Origin: Candidatus Parcubacteria bacterium
GTDB lineage: Bacteria; Patescibacteriota; Minisyncoccia; Minisyncoccales; JAGLUP01
Direction of reading: 5' to 3'
Length of the DNA stretch: 64,000 nt
NCBI GenBank assembly: GCA_023134715.1
Contig: JAGLUP010000005.1
Coordinates: 27,442-91,441 of the forward strand
The notes under the pieces: model-generated
Database searches by the model: none
Told to the model about the DNA's origin: nothing
The model's input: only the letters and a program-made list of their open reading frames with translations
Made by a program: the position numbers and the translations under genes
In this document: piece by piece, positions 58,851-64,000 of the stretch
Position numbering within the stretch: position 1 is the stretch's first letter
Layout: the number at the start of each line of letters is the position of its first letter

Positions 58851-59975
58851 ATGAAAATTACTATTTTAAAAGAAAATTTTAAAAACGGTCTAAATATCAT
58901 AGAAAGAATAACTGGTAAAAACTTAACACTTCCGGTTTTAAATAATGTTTTACTCACGGTTGAAAAAAACTTTCTAAATCTAAGCACAACTGATTTAGAA
59001 ATGGGAATAAATTGGTGGGGATTAGTTAAAACCGAAAAACAAGGAAAAATTTCTATACCAGCTAAATTATTATCAAGTTTTACAGGATTACTTCCAGATA
59101 AAAAAATAATTTTAGAGGCAAAAGATAAAACTCTTTTTATTGAATGTGAAAAACGTAAAACCAAAATAAAAGGACAAGACCCAGAGGAGTTTCCTTTAAT
59201 TCCAAAAATAGAGAACCAAGAATTTATAGAGGTTGATAGTTATAAATTTTGTCAAGGATTAAGTCAGGTTATAGAGGTTATATCTTCTTCTCAAGTCAGG
59301 CCCGAGATATCAGGCGTGTATTTATTATTTCAAAAAGATTTAATTAAAATGGTCGGCACCGACAGCTTTAGGTTGGCTGAAAAAACTCTTTCTTTGAAAA
59401 ATAAAATTAAAAAAGAGTGCTCTTTAATAATCCCGCAGAAAACAATCAGAGAACTAATTAATGTTTTAGGGGAGAAAAAAGAAAAATTAAAAATATTTTT
59501 TTCTCCGAGCCAGATAATGTTTGAACTTGTTATGCCCGAGATTTCTCATCCGCAGGTTCAGATTATTTCCCGCCTAATAGACGGCGAATATCCGGATTAT
59601 CAAGAGATTATTCCTAAAAACTATGAAACGCAGATTATTTTAGAAAAAAAAGAATTTTTGAACCAAATTAAAACCGCCAGTTTATTTAGCGGAAACATTA
59701 ACGAGGTTAAGTTTAAAATAAACCCGAAGGAAGGAAAAATAGAGATTTTTACTCAAAGTTCAGAGCTTGGAGAAAATAAATCATATTTACTCGGAAAAAC
59801 AGAGGGAAATCCCATAGAGGTTTCTTTTAATCATAAATTTATTTCAGACGGCCTTTCTAATATAGAAAGCTCAGAGGTAATCTTTGGATTAAATAAAGAC
59901 GGCGGTCCGGCAGTTTTAAAACCAGTTGGAGACGAAAGCTATATCTATGTTGTAATGCCCGTAAAATCAGATTAA
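58851..59975 (+). CDS. dnaN: DNA polymerase III beta sliding clamp
   Basis: 374 residues with three clamp domains. Typical segments: ITGKNLTLPVLNNVLL, NLSTTDLEMGI, EFPLIPKIE, GTDSFRLAEKTL, LIDGEYPDYQEIIPKNYE, SSEVIFGLNKDGGPAVLKPV and the C-terminal YIYVVMPVK, where the usual M-P-M/V-R-L appears as M-P-V-K. The clamp ties polymerases to DNA. It follows dnaA, the normal order at bacterial origins. Confidence 0.96.
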   Translation: MKITILKENFKNGLNIIERITGKNLTLPVLNNVLLTVEKNFLNLSTTDLEMGINWWGLVKTEKQGKISIPAKLLSSFTGLLPDKKIILEAKDKTLFIECEKRKTKIKGQDPEEFPLIPKIENQEFIEVDSYKFCQGLSQVIEVISSSQVRPEISGVYLLFQKDLIKMVGTDSFRLAEKTLSLKNKIKKECSLIIPQKTIRELINVLGEKKEKLKIFFSPSQIMFELVMPEISHPQVQIISRLIDGEYPDYQEIIPKNYETQIILEKKEFLNQIKTASLFSGNINEVKFKINPKEGKIEIFTQSSELGENKSYLLGKTEGNPIEVSFNHKFISDGLSNIESSEVIFGLNKDGGPAVLKPVGDESYIYVVMPVKSD

Positions 59976-59989
59976 AAATTAATAATATT

Positions 59990-60310
59990 ATGACCATAGA
60001 AAACACCAAAAAATCAAAAAGTTTAATAGAAAAAATATGGTGGATGATACCAATATCTATTGTTCTAACAACCCCTTTAATAGCGTCTATGATATTAGGT
60101 GGAGAGGATACTCTCAGAAACTGGTGGGATAGCATAACACGATTTAGTGTAATAACAATTTATTATATATTGGGGGTTTTCTTTGTTGTTGTTGGATTTT
60201 TTATAACAAAAAATCGTTCATTAATACTCCGCATACTTATATCTTCGGGATTGGGTATTTTAGTATACTGGATTTTCACGATTTTAGTAATTGTTTTAAC
60301 TACTAAATAG
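59990..60310 (+). CDS. Small membrane protein of unknown function
   Basis: 106 residues with three hydrophobic segments (WWMIPISIVLTTPLIASMIL, ITIYYILGVFFVVVGFF and ILISSGLGILVYWIFTILVI). It lies 14 nt after dnaN, probably in the same transcript, and is followed by a terminator shared with the convergent PBP gene. I recognise no family. Confidence 0.6.
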   Translation: MTIENTKKSKSLIEKIWWMIPISIVLTTPLIASMILGGEDTLRNWWDSITRFSVITIYYILGVFFVVVGFFITKNRSLILRILISSGLGILVYWIFTILVIVLTTK

Positions 60311-60343
60311 ATGGCGTCAAAATGGTAGTTGGGAAGTGTTCCC

Positions 60344-60356
60344 GTAGCTTAGCTAC
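60344..60356. repeat. Short palindrome GTAGCT-T-AGCTAC
   Basis: A perfect 6 bp inverted repeat around one base, related to the AGCTNAGCT palindromes in cca and recG. Confidence 0.5.
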
Positions 60357-60365
60357 AGGAATTTT

Positions 60366-60392
60366 AAAATCCCGTTATTTATTCGGGATTTT
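60366..60392. terminator. Bidirectional terminator at the PBP gene end
   Basis: AAAATCCCG / CGGGATTTT around TTATTTATT. It closes the dnaN-linked transcript and includes the last codons of the PBP gene on the minus strand. Confidence 0.8.
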
Positions 60393-62520
60393 GTTTTAAA
60401 AATTTGGGGTTTAGAACAAGCCAATTCTTGATTGCCTGTTCCCAGCCGCTGTATTGAGAGTCGTCCTTAGGATTTTCTGGTAAAGCCCCCCGAGGATTAT
60501 CTTTAATAACATAATGAAGAATTGAATGAGGGTCTTTTTGGTCAATCTCTCCATTTAAGATTGGCTTTTCGACTGTAATTGTTTTTGGTTTTTCAAAATC
60601 TTCTTTTGGATACATAGAAAGCGCTTTTCCCATAAAATTATGCCAGATTGGCGCAGACAGCGTCACGCCAGGACTTTTTGCTGTTGGAGTGTTGTCATTG
60701 TTTCCCGCCCAAACTCCAGCTGCGATTGAAGGAGAATAGCCGATAGTCCAGGCATCTTTATATTCTTGGGTTGTTCCTGTTTTTGCGGCTGTTTGATAAT
60801 TTTCAAAATACAAAGGAGAGTTAAAGCCAAATAGCGGAGCTCTGGCTTTGTTGTCAGATAAAATATCATTAATAAGATTGGCAGTTTCTTTGCTTAAGAC
60901 CCTTTTTAGGGTTTTTTTATTTTCTTCAATAATATTGTTGTTTCTATCTTCAATTTTTAAAATACTTACAGGAGGAATTTTAAGCCCCTTAGTGGCAAAA
61001 ATTCCGTATGCCGAGGTTATGTCTAATAATTTTACTTCACCGCCTCCTAAGACCAAAGAGAGGCCGTAATGCGAGGGTTTTTGATTCAGGGTGGTAATTC
61101 CTAACTTTTTAGATAGGTTAATAGTATTTTCCAATCCAGCCAAATAAAGAACTTTTACAGACGGAACATTTATAGATTGAGCCAGAGCATGGCGAAGATC
61201 AATTGGTCCTTGAAATTTTCCGTTATAGTTTTGAGGAATATAGGGCTTTGCGCCCCAAGTTCCAAAATTAGTTTTTGCATTCCATAGAATTGTTTCTGGA
61301 GTATAGCCCATTTCAAAAGCAGCGGCATAAGCAAATGGCTTAAATGCTGATCCTGGCTGGCGAAGGGCTTTTGTGGCGATGTTAAATTTTGGCTCAAATA
61401 AACAATTTTTTTTAGAAATACAATCTTTCGGGTAATTTTCGTCAGCATGCCAATTTTTTGAGCCAACCATGGCTAATATCTCTCCGGTTTGAGGGCTGAG
61501 CGCCACCATAGCCGCATTAAAAGCTTTGCGCGTCTCATTAGACGCTGCGCCTTGTTCTATCGCTTGTTCGGCTGCTTGTTGAAGCTCCCAGTCCAAAGAA
61601 GTATAGACCTTGAGCCCTTTTTCTTTCAAGAATTCTTCACCGTATTTTTGTTCTAAATATTCTTTTACATAAAAAACAAAATGGGGAGCTTTGATTGGCC
61701 TAAGAATTTCTGAAAATTGCAGGGTTTGTTTTTTTGTTTCTTCGGCTTTTTCTGCGGTAATATAGCCGCATTTCGTCATTCTGTCTAAAACATAATCTTT
61801 TCTTGCGAGTAAATTGTCTTTATGCTCTCCGTAGGGCGACAAATAGCTTGGTGCCTGGATTAGAGATGCCAAAATAGCAGCTTCAGATAGAGATATTTCC
61901 GAAACAGATTTTTTGAAAAATGTTTGACTGGCGGATTCTACCCCATAGCAATTAGAGCCAAAAGGAACTTGGTTTAAATAAAATTCTAAAATTTGTTCTT
62001 TTGAGTACCGTCTTTCTAATTCCAATGTAGAAATGATTTCCCTTGTTTTCCTTCTCGCGGTTTTTTCCAGAGTCAAGAAAGAAGACCTTATAAGCTGTTG
62101 AGATATTGTTGAACCGCCAGCAGCTGGTTTTTTTAATTTCAAATTAATTAAAATTGAACGGCCTATTGCTTTTGGGTCAATGCCTATATGATTATAAAAA
62201 TTAGCGTCTTCACAGGCGATTACCGCTTGTTTCAAATGTTCCGGCATTGCGCTTAAAGGCATTAATGTTCTTTTCTCTTCTCCGTAAATATCATACAAAA
62301 GAATTTCGCCGGTTCGGTCATAAATTTTAGTTGACTGGATATACGGCCTTTCTGTGAATTTTTCAGGATTAGGAAAATCTTTAATATAATAAATGATTAA
62401 GGAGAACGCGGCAAAAGCAGCAAGAAAAAAACAGCAAACAGAAAATTTTAAAATTAAGACAATTTTTTTTCTTTTTTTGCTTTCTTGATAAATTTTTCTA
62501 TGAAATTTTCTTTTTGCCAT
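60379..62520 (-). CDS. Class A penicillin-binding protein (PBP1A family)
   Basis: 713 residues: a cytoplasmic basic tail, one membrane helix (ILKFSVCCFFLAAFAAFSLI), a GT51 glycosyltransferase domain (about 75-250: EDANFYNHIGIDPKAIGRSI, GGSTISQQLIRSSFL, YLNQVPFGSNCYGVESA) and a transpeptidase domain with SAFKPFAYA (S-x-x-K), SQSINVPSV (S-x-N) and KTGTTQEYKDAW (K-T-G). It polymerises and cross-links peptidoglycan. Length is normal. Evidence that the cell has a wall, with MurE and UppP. Confidence 0.95.
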   Translation of the reverse strand: MAKRKFHRKIYQESKKRKKIVLILKFSVCCFFLAAFAAFSLIIYYIKDFPNPEKFTERPYIQSTKIYDRTGEILLYDIYGEEKRTLMPLSAMPEHLKQAVIACEDANFYNHIGIDPKAIGRSILINLKLKKPAAGGSTISQQLIRSSFLTLEKTARRKTREIISTLELERRYSKEQILEFYLNQVPFGSNCYGVESASQTFFKKSVSEISLSEAAILASLIQAPSYLSPYGEHKDNLLARKDYVLDRMTKCGYITAEKAEETKKQTLQFSEILRPIKAPHFVFYVKEYLEQKYGEEFLKEKGLKVYTSLDWELQQAAEQAIEQGAASNETRKAFNAAMVALSPQTGEILAMVGSKNWHADENYPKDCISKKNCLFEPKFNIATKALRQPGSAFKPFAYAAAFEMGYTPETILWNAKTNFGTWGAKPYIPQNYNGKFQGPIDLRHALAQSINVPSVKVLYLAGLENTINLSKKLGITTLNQKPSHYGLSLVLGGGEVKLLDITSAYGIFATKGLKIPPVSILKIEDRNNNIIEENKKTLKRVLSKETANLINDILSDNKARAPLFGFNSPLYFENYQTAAKTGTTQEYKDAWTIGYSPSIAAGVWAGNNDNTPTAKSPGVTLSAPIWHNFMGKALSMYPKEDFEKPKTITVEKPILNGEIDQKDPHSILHYVIKDNPRGALPENPKDDSQYSGWEQAIKNWLVLNPKFLKQNPE

Positions 62521-62572
62521 TGCGTTCAGTTTACTAAATTTAAGATGAATTTACAAATTTTAAACTTCCTGC

Positions 62573-62578
62573 TATTAT
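62573..62578 (+). promoter_or_regulatory. -10 element (TATTAT) at tyrS
   Basis: TATTAT ends 7 nt before the tyrS ATG, with a TTACAA 16 nt upstream as a possible -35. Confidence 0.45.
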
Positions 62579-62585
62579 AAAAATA

Positions 62586-63785
62586 ATGAAAATAAATACT
62601 GATTCTAAAAAAATAAAAGAGCTGTTAGGCAGAGGCGTAAAAGATGTAATTGAGAAAAAGAGCGTATTGAGAAAGCTGAAATCCGGAAAAAAATTAAGAA
62701 TAAAGCACGGCATTGAGCCAACAGGCGTAAATTTGCATATAGGCAGAGCTATTTCTTATTGGAAGTTAAAAAAATTTCAAGAACTAGGACATCAAATTGT
62801 AATAATTATAGGGGATTTTACAGCGCAGATTGGAGACGCTTCCGATAAGCAAGCAATGAGACAACCATTAACTGAAAAAGAAATTAAGACAAATATGAAA
62901 AATTATGAAAAACAGCTTGGCAAAATTTTAGATATGGAGAAGTCTGAACTACATTATAATACAGAGTGGTTCAATAAATTCAGCATGAAAGAAATGTTTA
63001 AGCTTTCAATGAATTTTACCGCCCAGCAAATGATTCAAAGAACAAATTTTAAAGAGCGCTGGGAACAGGGAAGGCCAATAGGAGTGCATGAATTAAATTA
63101 TCCATTATTACAGGGCTATGATTCAGTTGCTATTAAAGCGGATATTGAAGTTGGAGGATTTGACCAGCTTTTTAACCTTCTTACTGGCAGGGAAGTCCAA
63201 AAAATTTATAATCAAAAACCGCAAGACATCATAACGTTTAACATGCTTTTTGGATTAGACGGCAGAAAAATGAGTACATCTTGGGGGAATGTAATTAATA
63301 TATTAGATTCTCCGCAAGAGCAATACGGAAAAATAATGTCAATGAAAGATGAATTAATAATTAATTATTTTGAATTAGCGAGCCGTATTTCTCTTGAAGA
63401 GATTGAAAAAATAAGACAAGCGATGAAAGTTAATAGGATTAATCCGCGGGACGCTAAAGCCAGATTGGCGCGAGAGATCGTTGAGCTTTATCATGGGAGG
63501 CAAACGGCTTTAAAAGCGGAAAAAGAGTTTGAGCAGATTTTTAGGCAAAAAAAAATACCTTCAAAAATTCCAAAGGTAAAAATTAAGGAAAAATCTTTAA
63601 ACATTTTAGATTTATTAGTTAAAGTAAAATTAGTTTCTTCAAAAAGCGAGGCGAAGAGATTGATTCTGCAAAAAGGAGTGAGGATAGACAAAGAAACTCA
63701 AAACAATTGGCAGAAAGCAATTGAAATAAAAAAAGGAACAATAATTCAAATAGGAAAAAGAAAATTTGTAAAAATTATTATATAG
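62586..63785 (+). CDS. tyrS: Tyrosyl-tRNA synthetase
   Basis: 399 residues. Class I signatures: GIEPTGVNLHIGRAISYW with HIGR as the HIGH motif, GDFTAQIGDASDKQAM, QGYDSVAIKADIEVGGFDQ and GRKMSTSWGNV (KMSTS as KMSKS). A C-terminal S4 RNA-binding domain (LLVKVKLVSSKSEAKRLILQ) contacts the tRNA. The architecture is that of TyrRS; TrpRS lacks S4. It is a solitary gene with a closely placed -10 element. Confidence 0.95.
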   Translation: MKINTDSKKIKELLGRGVKDVIEKKSVLRKLKSGKKLRIKHGIEPTGVNLHIGRAISYWKLKKFQELGHQIVIIIGDFTAQIGDASDKQAMRQPLTEKEIKTNMKNYEKQLGKILDMEKSELHYNTEWFNKFSMKEMFKLSMNFTAQQMIQRTNFKERWEQGRPIGVHELNYPLLQGYDSVAIKADIEVGGFDQLFNLLTGREVQKIYNQKPQDIITFNMLFGLDGRKMSTSWGNVINILDSPQEQYGKIMSMKDELIINYFELASRISLEEIEKIRQAMKVNRINPRDAKARLAREIVELYHGRQTALKAEKEFEQIFRQKKIPSKIPKVKIKEKSLNILDLLVKVKLVSSKSEAKRLILQKGVRIDKETQNNWQKAIEIKKGTIIQIGKRKFVKIII

Positions 63786-63870
63786 AAATTTTACAATTTA
63801 AGGACACAATAAGAAAATGAGGAAAGTTTTCCACATGTAAATTTTTGAAAAAGTGTTAAACTGATTTAAT

Positions 63871-64000
63871 ATGTTCAAAAAATCAGAAAAATCATTCACA
63901 GTCATAGAACTCTTAGTAGTTATCGCTATTTTAGGATTATTAGCATCTATAGTTCTCGTTCATTTGAAAGAAGCCAAGGCGTCAGCCAGAGACGCTGAAA
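63871..64000 (+). CDS. Type IV prepilin-like protein, N-terminal fragment
   Basis: Starts [20 protein letters not shown] and continues [20 protein letters not shown] before the window ends. This is a class III prepilin signal: short basic leader, S|F-T-V-I-E-L junction and a hydrophobic helix with Glu5. Ser rather than Gly stands before the cleavage site. Pseudopilins and pilins both fit. Its partner genes lie outside the window. Confidence 0.85.
   Translation, partial: MFKKSEKSFTVIELLVVIAILGLLASIVLVHLKEAKASARDAE

Overview
The window is a low-GC bacterial chromosome segment that most resembles a Candidate Phyla Radiation (Patescibacteria, Parcubacteria-like) genome. The placement rests on overall character: compact information-processing genes, no complete biosynthetic pathway in view, many weak or absent Shine-Dalgarno sites, VirB2/PrgI/VirB4-like membrane-apparatus genes, an EF-Tu-domain orphan and archaeal-flavoured genes (Elp3, a COG2117-like PP-loop ATPase, a presenilin-type protease). 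No rRNA or phylogenetic marker was available to prove it.

Layout. 1-5.7 kb: MgtC fragment, EF-Tu-like domain protein, FIST protein, then a PP-loop ATPase divergent from Elp3, a NUDIX hydrolase and a presenilin-like protease. 5.6-12.4 kb: two small basic proteins and a long minus-strand run nusA-ppa-tig-clpP-rsmI-ruvA-murE, headed by a promoter and a possible attenuator. 12.4-21.1 kb: bicupin protein, RelE-like toxin/antitoxin, uppP, pyrD, an AAA ATPase, recG, an AEC transporter and a GT2 glycosyltransferase. 21.2-28.6 kb: tRNA-Val, an unusual three-way-junction element, tRNA-Ile(UAU), ftsH, rpsA, an MBL hydrolase, gyrA and a methyltransferase. 28.6-41.9 kb: three VirB2-like pilin-type proteins scattered among tRNAs, hsp20, prsW, tsaD, cca, a secreted Cys-His protein, rpsO-pnp, a coiled-coil membrane protein, a TraR/DksA protein and a LysM-M23 peptidase. 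42.0-54.4 kb: a type IV secretion-like locus (VirB6-like, PrgI-like, TraC-like, VirB4 ATPase, two VirB2-like proteins with large divergent C-termini), interrupted by an SPFH protein, a four-helix-bundle cassette with terminal inverted repeats and an MNT/HEPN pair. 55.4-60 kb: the classical origin neighbourhood khpB-yidC-rnpA-rpmH / dnaA / dnaN. 60-64 kb: a class A PBP, tyrS and the start of a type IV prepilin gene.

Functional threads. Cell-envelope functions (MurE, UppP, PBP1A, M23, SPFH, YidC) and surface or secretion machinery (VirB-like proteins, prepilin) dominate the accessory content, as expected of an epibiont that contacts a host. The sequence is also rich in short palindromic elements. 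The same families occur as intergenic hairpins and as in-frame insertions inside conserved genes (elp3, recG, gyrA, tsaD, hsp20, cca and others). Several genes have a -10 hexamer 6-8 nt before ATG, suggesting leaderless mRNAs, while five solitary minus-strand genes have their own promoter, a strong SD and a terminal hairpin. No CRISPR array, insertion-sequence transposase, rRNA operon or complete prophage was seen.
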